Of a stretch of 64,000 nucleotides of DNA, positions 45,733 through 55,729 are shown piece after piece. The stretch spans positions 62,001 to 126,000 of the forward strand of contig NZGD01000090.1 of the NCBI GenBank assembly GCA_002690925.1, read 5' to 3'. Below the pieces are notes generated by a model. That model was given only the letters and a program-made list of their open reading frames with translations, had not been told where the DNA came from and made no database searches. Within the stretch, counting starts at the first letter, position 1, and each line of letters begins with the position of its first letter. The translations under genes and the position numbers were made by a program. This DNA is from Rhodopirellula sp. (GTDB lineage Bacteria; Planctomycetota; Planctomycetia; Pirellulales; Pirellulaceae).

Positions 45733-47148
45733 TCAGACCCCGTTCAAAAACGGGACGGGGATAAAAATCGCATGCTGCTGGACCCACGTCGTCAAACCAT
45801 CCCAACTCGTGTACTGGGACCCATACACGAATAGCAGGTAAATGCCGAGCACCAGCGGCATCACAAGTCGAATCAGATTTCGTGAGATTTTTTTCCACAG
45901 GCCAGTCGGTTCCGGCATTCTCTTGGCCCTGCGCAGGGCTAAACCGGTTGCCATGCGTGCCGGAAGACTGAACACCATAAAAATCAGGCAGGGAGCCCAC
46001 ATGACTTCTCTTAGTGTTGGCTCGATCTTTAACAGGTAAAGAGGAATAGGCGTGATTACCAAGCACATTGTCATTCCTGCAAACCAAGCCCACGGAGCTC
46101 GTCGGAAGTCTCGCCGAATGGTGCGTACCGCAAATAAAGCTCGTAATCGATTCTCAGCGGCAAAGTGAGCTTGCAACATCGGCAGATACAGCATGCCGAC
46201 ACCCAGCATGAGTAATGCTGCAAAGCCTACCAGCCCAGCCAAACCTGTTTCACCGTTGCGAAAGGTGGCAATGATGACAAAGGATGGTGAAAGCCAAATT
46301 AATGTTCCTGCCGCGCCGCGTAGTCCCAGCCAGAAATATTTTGGAGCTTGCAAACTGACGGTGAATTCCCAGAGCCGATCTGGGACCGTTCGCCAAGTCC
46401 GCCAACGCCAACCTTCTTTGAGAAAACGTTTTGGTTGTGGCCAAAGGTAGTTGGCAAGGTGTCCGCCACGATTCCAAGCCCAAAGCAGGTAAGCCGTCAT
46501 CAGCATTGATGTCACGACTGCCAATGCCCGCATTTGGGTTGCCTCTTCTGATCCTTGGTTGATCAGGTTGGCAACGGATTCAAGGTGCGCCAGTGTTTGG
46601 GTTGGTAGCGCCGCCAAGAATAGGGCGATTGCAGCTAAGCCAATTTGTCCAGCCTGTTGTAGGTGCGGCAGTGAATCTTTCAATTTCGAACCATTGGCCA
46701 GACGCCCGGAAACATTGAGCAGATAACCAAACGAAATCAATTGAAGAATGGGTATGGCTGTCAATACTGCGAGAATGACGGTCAACGAAACGAGGCAGAA
46801 TGTTCTGCGGATTAGCCAAACGATTCCGCCCACGACCGAACGGATCAGTCCTTTCTTCTCAGGCTTTTCATCAGCCGATTCATCTGGCTCGAGTAATGTG
46901 GGGTTGATGGCTGCGGTGGGGATAGCATTGACTGAGAGTGTGGGACCGCCATTGGCTGGTAGCGTAGCCACTGCGGCGAGTGTTGCGAGAATCGGTTCAC
47001 GTTTCCGATCTGAAAATCGTGAGTCAGTGCTGTCATTTTTTTCCACACTCATGACATCCGGTATCGCATCGTTGACGCCCGCTGAGAGCTCGAGAGCCTC
47101 TTCGCTGGCTGCGGGGTTGGAATGTGGGGCAGGGTCGGGACGAGGCAC
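45733..47148 (-). CDS. Polytopic membrane protein, unknown function
   Basis: The 471-aa protein has a 100-residue polar N-terminal tail rich in Ser/Asp/Pro, then about six or seven TM helices (FCLVSLTVILAVLTAIPIL is the first). A recurrent AAENRLRALFAVRTIRRDFR cytoplasmic loop lies centrally. I recognise the style from planctomycete membrane proteins but cannot name the family. It lies upstream of the S41 and rhomboid genes on the same strand (118 bp), so co-expression is possible. Confidence 0.8.
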   Translation of the reverse strand: MPRPDPAPHSNPAASEEALELSAGVNDAIPDVMSVEKNDSTDSRFSDRKREPILATLAAVATLPANGGPTLSVNAIPTAAINPTLLEPDESADEKPEKKGLIRSVVGGIVWLIRRTFCLVSLTVILAVLTAIPILQLISFGYLLNVSGRLANGSKLKDSLPHLQQAGQIGLAAIALFLAALPTQTLAHLESVANLINQGSEEATQMRALAVVTSMLMTAYLLWAWNRGGHLANYLWPQPKRFLKEGWRWRTWRTVPDRLWEFTVSLQAPKYFWLGLRGAAGTLIWLSPSFVIIATFRNGETGLAGLVGFAALLMLGVGMLYLPMLQAHFAAENRLRALFAVRTIRRDFRRAPWAWFAGMTMCLVITPIPLYLLKIEPTLREVMWAPCLIFMVFSLPARMATGLALRRAKRMPEPTGLWKKISRNLIRLVMPLVLGIYLLFVYGSQYTSWDGLTTWVQQHAIFIPVPFLNGV

Positions 47149-47455
47149 GCGTGATTATGTCCGAGTAGCAATGAGTTCAATGGCCGTGATCGCGATGAGG
47201 GAATGCCTTGCAAGGGTCTGTAGGCAGCAAATACTGATGAGTTCCAAGATAGCGTCTTAGCGTTTTGAAATGATTCAGGACGCAATCGCTTTCGTGTAAG
47301 AATGGGTGCTTTGCATTGTAGGTGAGGATTCGGCAAGATTTGCTGGATCTTGATCAATCGTGCGCCGATTAAAGTAAAAACAATGTCGCTCGAGGGGGGA
47401 TACTCGACTGGACTTCCGCAGGTCGCTTCAAACCTGGGGTTGACGAGAAAAATTC
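47149..47455. other. Intergenic region, no feature recognised
   Basis: 307 bp between divergent genes. It should hold the promoters of the membrane protein and the lipoprotein genes. I see no repeat or RNA. Confidence 0.45.
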
Positions 47456-47725
47456 ATGCTCGTTTTCTATCGTATCTCCTGCTTTTCCAGTTCGCTCGTC
47501 ATTTCCATGGCTTTTTCAGGCTGCATTGGTCTGAGGGTTCCTAGCGATCGCTATCAAAAGGTTGAGGTCTCTGCGGAGTTTCACGCAACAGAACCTTATT
47601 CAAAAGCTTGTTCATCGCAATCGAGTGGTTGTGACTTGGGTGAAGAGGAGCCCCCGAAGGAAATTCCTTGGCCAATGTTCCATCCGATCCCGACTCGGCC
47701 TGTATTTGGCGGTGAAGGCCTCTGA
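47456..47725 (+). CDS. Small lipoprotein with PWPMFHPIPTRPVF tail
   Basis: The 89-aa protein has a lipoprotein signal: a hydrophobic stretch and then lipobox MAFSGC (Cys near 23). The mature part is acidic and Ser-rich and ends in PWPMFHPIPTRPVFGGEGL, a tail I associate with small planctomycete lipoproteins (from memory, no search). ATG 47456 is the only start that keeps the signal. Role unknown. Confidence 0.65.
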   Translation: MLVFYRISCFSSSLVISMAFSGCIGLRVPSDRYQKVEVSAEFHATEPYSKACSSQSSGCDLGEEEPPKEIPWPMFHPIPTRPVFGGEGL

Positions 47726-47964
47726 GAGCCAAAAATCGCTCTTTCGCGGTCTTAATCACTTGACAAAAAATGGGTGAGATTACGACCTTTTCGCAGAGCG
47801 TGTTAAGCTTGGCAAACCTTGCGGAGTGGAGTTCCCAAGTGTGAAGGGATGTCGCCGAATGTTCCGATGCAAACAGCCATACCGGTGTTGCCGGTATGTG
47901 ATCGACGGAGGAACGTAGTGTCCGTCGGACTTCAAGCATCCGGACGATTCGGGTACGGGAATAT

Positions 47965-49374
47965 ATGCCAGCGACCACTCAAGTTTCCCGCGCCGCGACG
48001 CACCTGATTCTGCTATCCGTATTCACGGGTGCTTGCATCTGGACGGTCCCGACGGCTGCACAGTCTCCGCAAGAGGGTATCTCCGAAGCGAGAGTGACGC
48101 CCACGGTGAAGGCCATCCGTCGAGCCTCGCCAGCGGTTGTGAATATCCACGGCCAGAAAACAGTGCGGGCCACTGCTGCAGGGATGGCGGGGGCTGAGGG
48201 GCCCGAGTCGTTCCGCCAAGTGAATGGTATGGGTACTGGCGTGGTGATCGACCCGCGGGGTTACGTGATAACAAATTATCATGTGGTTGAAGATGTCGAT
48301 AACATCAAGGTGACCTTGCACAATGGCGAGACCACGACCGCTGAGCTGATCGCGTCTCGGGTGCGGAACGATCTGGCACTTATCAGGGTAAAAAGTGATC
48401 GCCCCCTGCCGACAATCCCACGTGGAACAAGTAGCGATCTGATGGCCGGCGAGAGCGTGATTGCCATAGGTAACGCTTTTGGATACGTCCACACCAGCAC
48501 TCAGGGGATTATCAGTGCTCTGCATCGTGATGTGCCGGTGAATGAGACGCAGGAATATGTGGACCTGATCCAGATCAGTGCCGGGATCAACCCAGGTAAC
48601 TCCGGCGGCCCTCTTTTGAACATTGAGGGCGAGATGATTGGCGTCAATGTCGCCGTACGTGTGGGTGCTCAGCAGATCGCTTTTGCGATCCCAATCGATC
48701 AAGTCGTTGAGATTGTGACGGAGATGATCGAGCAGCAGAATGATACAAGACTGGCCACGGGCCTGAGAACCAGCGGCGGACCCCGCGAGGGTGATGGCGT
48801 GACCGTTTCCGATGTCTCCGCTAGCAGTCCCGCCGAACGGGAAGGACTGAAACCGGGTGACCGCGTGGTCCGCGTTGGTTCTCAGGAGGTGGACAACAGA
48901 CTCGACTTCTCTCTCGCTTTGATGGGGCTCAGTCCTGGCGAGGCGATGAAGTTGGAAATCGAGCGTGGTGGTGAGCGTTTCGATCTAGCTCTGACGACGG
49001 AGAGGAGAAGACCAGATTCTTACTCGGTAACGGAGTTGGCTTGGAGCATCATTGGGGTACAGGCAAAGCCGGTTCCTGATTCCACCATGCGAAGGCTGAA
49101 TTCTCGAATGAGGACACGATATCGCGGTGGCCTTCAGGTGACTGCAGTGAAACCAGGTTCAGCAGCCGAGAGACAGGGGATCATTGCTGGTGATGTGCTG
49201 TTAGGAATTCATGGTTGGCAGACATCGAGCATGAAGGACTTGGCTGGAATCTTGAAACATCCAGACATTCAGGAAGGACCCAAAGCCAAGTTTTATCTGG
49301 TCCGCCGCGAGCAAACGCTGTTCGGGCACATGGAACTTGCCGCCCATCCGAGCTTGGCAACCAAGCACCGCTAA
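47965..49374 (+). CDS. HtrA/Deg-type trypsin-like serine protease with two PDZ domains
   Basis: The 469-aa protein has a signal peptide (about 10-33), the protease domain with the triad His106 (TNYHVV), Asp136 (NDLALIRV) and Ser213 (GNSGGPLL), and two PDZ domains (about 275-345 and 375-460). It is a periplasmic quality-control protease. Base composition looks richer in GC than its neighbours. It follows the small lipoprotein gene (239-bp gap). Confidence 0.94.
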   Translation: MPATTQVSRAATHLILLSVFTGACIWTVPTAAQSPQEGISEARVTPTVKAIRRASPAVVNIHGQKTVRATAAGMAGAEGPESFRQVNGMGTGVVIDPRGYVITNYHVVEDVDNIKVTLHNGETTTAELIASRVRNDLALIRVKSDRPLPTIPRGTSSDLMAGESVIAIGNAFGYVHTSTQGIISALHRDVPVNETQEYVDLIQISAGINPGNSGGPLLNIEGEMIGVNVAVRVGAQQIAFAIPIDQVVEIVTEMIEQQNDTRLATGLRTSGGPREGDGVTVSDVSASSPAEREGLKPGDRVVRVGSQEVDNRLDFSLALMGLSPGEAMKLEIERGGERFDLALTTERRRPDSYSVTELAWSIIGVQAKPVPDSTMRRLNSRMRTRYRGGLQVTAVKPGSAAERQGIIAGDVLLGIHGWQTSSMKDLAGILKHPDIQEGPKAKFYLVRREQTLFGHMELAAHPSLATKHR

Positions 49375-49536
49375 GTGGTTAGCGTTGCAGATTCAAGAGC
49401 GGTGATTGATCGCAGACGTCCCGGGGCATTTTCGCATGCTGCATTTGCAGTGGCAGCCTGCCGACCCAGCCGGGACGCTTGTGTTCACCGCTTAGGTCAG
49501 CGTCACTGTGGTTCGCTGACAGCCAAACAATCGTAT

Positions 49537-50130
49537 TTACCAGGTACGAGCTTCTTCATAAGCTGAAATTTTTTCTTCCAGTTGCAGCGTCTCTGCTATG
49601 TCATCCAGCCCGTGTAGCAGGTTGTGCTTGCGGCTGGGATCGATTTCGAAGGTCAACTTCAGGCCATCTGTGTCTTCAACCGTCTGCTCTTGCAGGTTGA
49701 CGGTCAGTTCGTACGGTGATGGTGTGGCTGCTCGCTTGAAAATCTCGTCAATGTGTTTTTCATCAAGAACAATTGGCAGCACTCCATTCTTGAAACAGTT
49801 ATTGAAAAAGATATCTGCGAAGGAAGGCGCAATCACGGCTCGGAATCCATAATCTTCCAGTGCCCATACCGCATGCTCTCGACTGCTGCCACTGCCAAAG
49901 TTCTTGCGCGCGATCAGGATCGAGGCACTGTTCAGGTGCGGCTGATTCAATTCAAAGTCAGGATTAGGCGTTGTGCCATCATCTTGGAATCGCCAGTCGT
50001 AAAACAGAAACTGGCCAAACCCGGTTCGTTCGATTCGTTTCAGGAACTGCTTGGGAATGATCTGGTCAGTATCAACGTTAGCGCGGTCAAGTGTCGCAAC
50101 AACACCGCTGTGAATGGTAAAGCTTTGCAT
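49537..50130 (-). CDS. leuD: 3-isopropylmalate dehydratase small subunit
   Basis: LeuD joins LeuC to isomerise 2-isopropylmalate in leucine synthesis. The 197-aa protein has the [20 protein letters not shown] block and the [13 protein letters not shown] signature, with family-typical length. It lies 101 bp downstream of leuC, separated by a strong hairpin. Confidence 0.97.
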   Translation of the reverse strand: MQSFTIHSGVVATLDRANVDTDQIIPKQFLKRIERTGFGQFLFYDWRFQDDGTTPNPDFELNQPHLNSASILIARKNFGSGSSREHAVWALEDYGFRAVIAPSFADIFFNNCFKNGVLPIVLDEKHIDEIFKRAATPSPYELTVNLQEQTVEDTDGLKLTFEIDPSRKHNLLHGLDDIAETLQLEEKISAYEEARTW

Positions 50131-50186
50131 GAGTTCGATTTCAGTTGGAAGATGTAGATTTAACGGGAACGATCGATGGTAGGAAA

Positions 50187-50219
50187 ATCACACCTCACAG
50201 GTGTCTTGTGAGGTGTGAT
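50187..50219 (-). terminator. Terminator-like hairpin between leuC and leuD
   Basis: ATCACACCTCACA pairs with TGTGAGGTGTGAT (13 bp, 7-nt loop). On the minus strand the stem is followed by TTTTCC. It lies between the leuC stop (50232) and the leuD start (50130), so it could cut leuD transcript levels or form an mRNA processing or stability site. Confidence 0.75.
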
Positions 50220-50231
50220 CCCGTGTGATGA

Positions 50232-51662
50232 TCATTCCGAAGTTTTATAATCCCACTGGCGGACATCAACGAAGTGCCCTTTAACGGCAGCGGCAGCGGC
50301 CATGGCTGGACTGACGAGGTGGGTACGTCCACCTTTGCCCTGGCGACCTTCAAAGTTGCGATTGCTGGTGCTTGCACAACGTTCACCCGGAGCCAGTTTG
50401 TCAGGGTTCATTGCAAGGCACATACTGCATCCCGCTTCTCGCCAATCGAAACCAGCCTCTTTGAAAATACGATCAAGGCCTTCTTGCTCAGCCTGCTTTT
50501 TAACTTGCCCGCTTCCCGGTACGACCATGGCATTGACGTCACCCGAAACACGATGTCCCTTGAGGACAGTGGCTGCAGCTCGAAGGTCCTCGATTCTTGC
50601 GTTGGTGCAAGAACCTATGAAGACACGCTGAATTGGGATGTCATGAATCGAGGTATGAGCCTGAAGTCCCATGTAGTTCAACGCATCTGAAGTTGATTTC
50701 TGCTCGGTAAGATCTTCAAAATCAGATGGGGATGGTACCTGGTCAGTAATGCTTCGTACTTGTCCAGGATTCGTTCCCCAAGTGACTTGCGGTTCGATGT
50801 CAGCACCGCGATAGGTATTTGACAAGTCGTATACAGCACCCGGATCACTACCGAGTACCTTCCAGCGATCGACCGCTGCATCGAAGTCTGCGGGTACTTC
50901 AGGAAGTCCGCGTAAATAGTCAAAAGTTACTTGGTCAGGTGCAATCATCCCGGCACGGGCCCCCGCTTCGATGGACATATTGCACACGGTCATCCGTTCT
51001 TCCATCGATAATGCCCGAATGCAGTCACCGGTGTATTCCAACACGTATCCAGTGCCGCCAGCCGTTCCGAGGTGACCAATCAGATAAAGCACCATGTCTT
51101 TTGCAGTGACACCAGGTGCCAATTCGCCATCGACACGAAGCTCAAAAGTCTTTGGCTTGAACTGTCGCAACGTTTGAGTGGCCAACACATGTTCAACTTC
51201 GCTCGTTCCAATTCCAAAAGCCAACGCACCAAAGGCACCATGCGTTGCCGTGTGGCTGTCACCACATACGATGGTCATGCCAGGTTGGGTGTAGCCGTTT
51301 TCAGGACCAATGACATGCACGATACCTTGCCGCACATCGTCAATGTCAAACAGGGTGACACCAAATTCTTTGCAATTTTCACGCAATGTTTCGATCTGCT
51401 TTCGACTGATTGGATCAGCGATGGGCAGGCTGCGATCAGAGGTGGGAACATTATGGTCGGGCGTTGCAATCGTTCGTTCCGGGCGTCGAATTGGACGATC
51501 GTTGATACGAAGCCCCTCGAACGCCTGAGGGCTTGTTACCTCATGGACGAGGTGTAGATCGATGTAAAGAATCGATGGGCCCTGCTCGGGAGCATGTACT
51601 ACGTGTTGGTCCCAGATTTTTTCAAGCATGGTCCGCGGAGCGGACGAATTGGCATCAGACAT
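50232..51662 (-). CDS. leuC: 3-isopropylmalate dehydratase large subunit
   Basis: ATG 51662 gives 476 aa, the usual length. The 4Fe-4S cysteines lie in [16 protein letters not shown] and [32 protein letters not shown] and [16 protein letters not shown]-type blocks are also typical (here [12 protein letters not shown]). It is a cytoplasmic aconitase-family enzyme working with LeuD. The frame is open to 51725, but MSDAN is a better start. Confidence 0.97.
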   Translation of the reverse strand: MSDANSSAPRTMLEKIWDQHVVHAPEQGPSILYIDLHLVHEVTSPQAFEGLRINDRPIRRPERTIATPDHNVPTSDRSLPIADPISRKQIETLRENCKEFGVTLFDIDDVRQGIVHVIGPENGYTQPGMTIVCGDSHTATHGAFGALAFGIGTSEVEHVLATQTLRQFKPKTFELRVDGELAPGVTAKDMVLYLIGHLGTAGGTGYVLEYTGDCIRALSMEERMTVCNMSIEAGARAGMIAPDQVTFDYLRGLPEVPADFDAAVDRWKVLGSDPGAVYDLSNTYRGADIEPQVTWGTNPGQVRSITDQVPSPSDFEDLTEQKSTSDALNYMGLQAHTSIHDIPIQRVFIGSCTNARIEDLRAAATVLKGHRVSGDVNAMVVPGSGQVKKQAEQEGLDRIFKEAGFDWREAGCSMCLAMNPDKLAPGERCASTSNRNFEGRQGKGGRTHLVSPAMAAAAAVKGHFVDVRQWDYKTSE

Positions 51663-52093
51663 TTGGTGCAAAATAGGGAAAGAGGGAAACAGTTCACATG
51701 ATTTACTGTCAACTCTTAGCGGCAAACTGTCAACGGCTGAGGCGGTACGAACCGCTCCGGAGTCCCCGATTATGAGCAGAACTGTCCGGCTAAACAGCTA
51801 TGTTGGCGAAAACGAGACAACTTGGCGAGCGAAAATGCCCATTGATAGTCCCCTCGCCGCCCTGTTTATCCGAGAATCTAGCAATCACGAGCAAGCCTGA
51901 TGGCGACCCGCATGCCAATGCATGGCTAGTTTCAAGTCTTGCAACTTCGCCAGCGCGGTCGAGGTCTATTTCCAAAAAATGAGTATGCCAAGGCTCGTGT
52001 GAGGCTGATGTAACGACGTGCAGCAAGAGTTACAGGGAATCAACGCCCGAACGTTTACGCGGTTACAGCGTTCAAGTGAAGAAGAAGTGAACC
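51663..52093. other. Gap between leuC and the epimerase gene
   Basis: 431 bp. Open frames exist on both strands (minus 51790-52026, plus 51628-51900) but match nothing I know and overlap each other. The region should hold the leuC promoter. Confidence 0.4.
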
Positions 52094-53104
52094 TTAGATT
52101 GAGTAGTAGTCTCGATACCACTGAACGAACTTCTGGATCCCGACGTGGATGCTGGTTGAAGGTCGAAAACCTACCGCATCCTCTAACGCATTGATATCAG
52201 CAAACGTGGCCGGCACGTCCCCAGCTTGCATCGGCATCAGATTCCTCTTCGCCTGCATTCCAACGGCTTGCTCAATGGTTTCAATGAAGGTTGATAATTC
52301 GACCGGGGCATTGTTGCCAATGTTGTAGATCCGATAGGGCGCCGAACTGGTTGAGGGATTCGGGGCACTGCTGTTCCAGTCAGGATCGGGCGATGCAATT
52401 TTTTCGGACGTTCGATCAACACCTTCAACGATGTCGTCGATGTAGGTGAAGTCACGTTGCATCCGTCCCTCATTGAAAACATCAATGGGTCGCCCTTCCA
52501 GGATAGCTTTCGTAAACAGGAACAACGCCATGTCGGGGCGTCCCCACGGTCCGTAAACAGTAAAGAAACGTAGCCCTGTGGTGGGTAATCCGTACAAGTG
52601 ACTGTACGTATGGGCCATCAGTTCATTACTTTTCTTGGTGGCAGCGTAAAGACTCAAAGGGTGGTCAACACGGTCAACCGTACCAAAGGGCATTTTGGTC
52701 CCACCGCCATACACACTACTGCTGCTTGCATAGGTCAGGTGAGGTGTCTTGGCATGTCGGCATGCTTCAAGAATATTCAAGAAGCCAACGATGTTGCTTT
52801 CCGTATAAGCACGTGGATTTTCAAGTGAATAACGGACACCCGCTTGAGCAGCCAAGTTGACAACTCGGTCAAAGTTGTGGTCGCGGAAGACCTGATCAAC
52901 TTTGGTTTGATCCGCCAAATCGGCTTCTACGAACTTGAAGTTGTCATGCTTTGTAAGAAGCTTCAGGCGATCGCGTTTCAGGTCGACACTGTAGTAGTCA
53001 TTAAGATTATCAAAGCCAACGACTTGTTCGCCACGGGCAAGCAAACGCAGTGAAAGGTGAAAACCGATGAATCCGGCGGCACCGGTGACCAGATGTTGGC
53101 TCAT
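52094..53104 (-). CDS. NAD-dependent epimerase, UDP-glucuronate 4-epimerase-like
   Basis: The 336-aa short-chain epimerase has [16 protein letters not shown] (NAD loop), [16 protein letters not shown] typical of UDP-glucuronate 4-epimerases, and the active-site YAATKKSNE (YXXXK). [16 protein letters not shown] and the [13 protein letters not shown] tail also fit. It probably makes UDP-galacturonate for surface polysaccharide. The small 66-aa gene lies 21 bp upstream. Confidence 0.93.
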   Translation of the reverse strand: MSQHLVTGAAGFIGFHLSLRLLARGEQVVGFDNLNDYYSVDLKRDRLKLLTKHDNFKFVEADLADQTKVDQVFRDHNFDRVVNLAAQAGVRYSLENPRAYTESNIVGFLNILEACRHAKTPHLTYASSSSVYGGGTKMPFGTVDRVDHPLSLYAATKKSNELMAHTYSHLYGLPTTGLRFFTVYGPWGRPDMALFLFTKAILEGRPIDVFNEGRMQRDFTYIDDIVEGVDRTSEKIASPDPDWNSSAPNPSTSSAPYRIYNIGNNAPVELSTFIETIEQAVGMQAKRNLMPMQAGDVPATFADINALEDAVGFRPSTSIHVGIQKFVQWYRDYYSI

Positions 53105-53125
53105 GAATTTTGGCTTGTTTCGACT

Positions 53126-53326
53126 TTAGACAGGGTCTTCTACGAATGTATTGTGTAGCTCGGGAATTCCAGGAACAATCCGCGTAACATTTACTTTGGT
53201 GCGGCGCAGTTCTTCAATCTCAGCAGCCATTTGTGTCATCAGCTCAGCAATCTCTGATCCTGCTGTTTCCCCGACATTTGCAATCAGTGCTCTACGTGAA
53301 TTGTAGCTTAAGCCGACTTTCTTCAT
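53126..53326 (-). CDS. Small 66-aa soluble protein
   Basis: The protein has a basic N terminus (MKKVGLSYNSRR) and a helical middle (AGSEIAELMTQMAAEIEEL) that could form a coiled coil. It is on the same strand as the epimerase, 21 bp upstream, so probably co-transcribed. I do not recognise a family. Confidence 0.6.
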   Translation of the reverse strand: MKKVGLSYNSRRALIANVGETAGSEIAELMTQMAAEIEELRRTKVNVTRIVPGIPELHNTFVEDPV

Positions 53327-53408
53327 GGCAACTTACTTTCTGTGCTGTTAGATAAGACCTCTTGTGATCTTTCACACTATTTGGTGTGCGGCAATCATCA
53401 AGCTGTTC

Positions 53409-54923
53409 TTATTCGGCCTTGCCACTTTTCGCCAATTTTTGGGGTATTGTCCACGTCGCAACCGCGAAGCAGTACGGAGTGATATGGCAATTACTGCAGA
53501 GTTGCGATCGGCTAGACAATTCAAAATCTGGAACCTGCGGGATTCGAATGACGGTAGCTGCAAATTTGTCCACCTGAGTGTCGCCATGGTTTGCCATGGC
53601 AATGGAAGGGACAACACCTGGCTTTGACTTCTCGTATCTTGGCGATGAATTTGCGTTAAGTTGTTCCTCGAGAGACGAGGAATACGCTAGGAGTGCTATT
53701 GTCCACCATAGCAATTGAATCGTGTGTCATTTCTGCCGCGGGATATCCTGCCGTGTGGGTGTAGCTGATTTCTTACAGTTGAAACGCATCCTCGAGTGAT
53801 GTTGGAACTTTGAATTGACGTCCGAGATGCAGAAAATTGTCAGCTGAATAAATTTTTTTCCCGACGTCGTGGACGTTGCATTCCCATGCAATTTTGGACT
53901 CCATGCGGGAATGTTCGCAAGGTTTCGATTACCTGCCGATCACTTGCGAAACCGAGACGCTGCAGCCGACCCAACTATAGTGCTAGCATCTCCAACGCAC
54001 AGCATTTTCAGGTTTAGGCTTTGATGCTCGCGACATGGATTTCAGACCCTGCATGTCAGTACACACCTTGGTCGGCTGCCCGAGCCAGGGAGCTTGCAAC
54101 GACATTGCAAATTGCACGGTGCCATGGCCTTTTTCGGCCTTTTTTGCGCGGCTTCGTAAAGGTTGGATTTCGTTTGCACTTTACCTTGTTCGTGATGGAG
54201 AACCAAGAAGACTTGTGTGATGAGGACTGCGATCTGGTGATTCGCGACATAGGCAATTGGCTCGGTGCGACCGACTTACAGAGAAGCATCGCTGGAAATG
54301 AAGTAATCATCTTGTTCCACCCCAATCATAAGAGGGCTGCCGAAACACGCCGCCATCATCAAGTTGTGCTTGTCAACCAAACTGATTGCCCAGCCGTAGG
54401 TTCCTTGCAAACGGGCAAGAGTCATTTGAATTGCAGTTAAATAACGAAAATTGGGTTTGCCGGTGCCTGCCCGAGACTTTTTGAAATTCTCGGTCAGTAA
54501 CTGTGCCATCACCTCAATGTCAGTCTCGGATCGAAAGGCGTAGCTTTTCTCGATGAGTTCAGTTCTGAGGCTTTGAAAGTTTTTATCACGCCGTGGTGAA
54601 CAAGTACCACTTCACGATCGCTACTGAGATGCTGGTGCAGACGTGGCTCGTTGCCCGACCCTTGCGTTGCCCAAACAATGAGTCGCCCACACAATGAGTT
54701 GCCCGACCCGTGTGGCCAATGCATGGACAGCCAGATAGACGGGGCTTCTGTCAGCCGGGCGGTTAAGGCATCAAGTTTTGATCTGATCGAGTCACTTCAA
54801 ACGCTCCACCGATGTGGATCGCCAAGCCAGACCTGCCATAACCGTGATATTTCAGTCGACGGAAGCCTTTCACTGAAAAGGGCAGGCTTGACTTGTTCCA
54901 ACGTAGCCAACAATTCCACAAAT
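53409..54923 (-). pseudogene. glmS: Decayed glmS (glutamine-fructose-6-phosphate transaminase)
   Basis: Read on the minus strand in changing frames. N terminus: CGIVGYVGT (about 54920-54895), but the start codon is ATT at 54921-54923. Then GFRRLKYHGYGRSGLAI, EVVLVHHGVI, a frame change near 54575, RTELIEKSYAFRSETDIEV, RLQGTYGWAISLVD and DDYFISSDAS, with TAA at 54276-54278. VGRTEPIAYVANHQIAVL follows. The SIS part gives AICNVVASSLARAADQGVY, TGA at 54056-54058, HAGSEIHVASIKA, NFLHLGRQF, TAA at 53773-53775, EISYTHTAGYPAAEM, TPSVFLVSRGTT, TAA at 53656-53658, GDTQVDKFAATVIRIPQVP and LLRGCDVDN. Roughly 400 bp between the two halves appears deleted. Intact GlmS is about 610 aa. It is no longer functional. 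Confidence 0.9.
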
Positions 54924-55111
54924 CGATTGGGATTTCCAGTCTTAACCTGTCTCGAAACGTATCAGCCCAATTGGCAGATGGCATTTTCTCGAGAGGGGTT
55001 CACCTACGACTTGGTCAAACCTGAATCCAAAACAGTTTCGTCAACAAAGAACGCGTTGTATAAAAATCGCTATGGGGAATGTGCCCATTCGATCCCGCGT
55101 TCAGGAAGCAA

Positions 55112-55729
55112 TCAGGCCGCTCTGCGACAGCGATGTCGAGTCGACACTTCCATGAAATTCCATGTCTCGTTTCGAGAGACAAGCACGCTCGTCTCTTCAT
55201 GAGAAATCCGAGAGAGTATTTCGGCGGAAGCCGGGTTTTTATCAATCACGTTCCCGTCGGCTACGAGAATGAGGTCAACCGAACCGATGGTATGAGCGAT
55301 CTGCATCAAACCTCGGTCAACTGAGCCCGGAAAGAGCTGTGGGCGAATGTTGTGGTTGCGCAACGTCTGATGAAATTGTTTCAGGTTCACACCGCCACTC
55401 ATTTCAAACTCATCAACCGCGTAGTAGCGAATGGAGTCTGAATGACGAGAGAGTGTTTCCATCACGGCGATCGCCTGCGAGCCATCGCCCACGCCGATCT
55501 CGAGTACAGAACGAACGCTGAGCGTTTTCAATTGCTTGCAGAGTCCGCTGTGGGGGCCACCGCCAAACATTCCAAACGATTTTTTGGCGGGGCGTTTGGT
55601 GACCTGTGTCGAATTCTGTGCAGCAGAGGATGAAGCCTGTGTCGTAGCCTTAGGAGACTCCCCTGCCGTTGGCTCTGGCGTGGTAGTGGATTGACCCCGA
55701 AGAGAATTCCAGAGTTTCAACAACGGCAT
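55112..55729 (-). CDS. SAM-dependent methyltransferase-like protein
   Basis: The 205-aa protein has a polar, Thr/Ala/Pro-rich N-terminal 60 residues, then a Rossmann-like core: VLEIGVGDGSQAIAVME (motif I), YYAVDEFEM (motif II acidic) and SVDLILVADGNV. It resembles class I methyltransferases, but motif IV is not clear and I cannot name a substrate. It lies about 190 bp upstream of the glmS pseudogene on the same strand. Confidence 0.6.
   Translation of the reverse strand: MPLLKLWNSLRGQSTTTPEPTAGESPKATTQASSSAAQNSTQVTKRPAKKSFGMFGGGPHSGLCKQLKTLSVRSVLEIGVGDGSQAIAVMETLSRHSDSIRYYAVDEFEMSGGVNLKQFHQTLRNHNIRPQLFPGSVDRGLMQIAHTIGSVDLILVADGNVIDKNPASAEILSRISHEETSVLVSRNETWNFMEVSTRHRCRRAA

Noticed and set aside
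51790-52026. 78-codon minus-strand ORF
   Set aside because: Overlaps a plus-strand ORF of similar length; neither has homology I can see.
53664-53682. Hairpin TTCCTCG-AGAGA-CGAGGAA, considered as a terminator
   Set aside because: It lies inside the glmS pseudogene (within the SVFLVSRGTT coding stretch) and lacks a T-run; probably coincidental.
54021-54440. 139-codon plus-strand ORF
   Set aside because: It lies opposite the glmS pseudogene, whose minus-strand homology is clear; this is a shadow frame.
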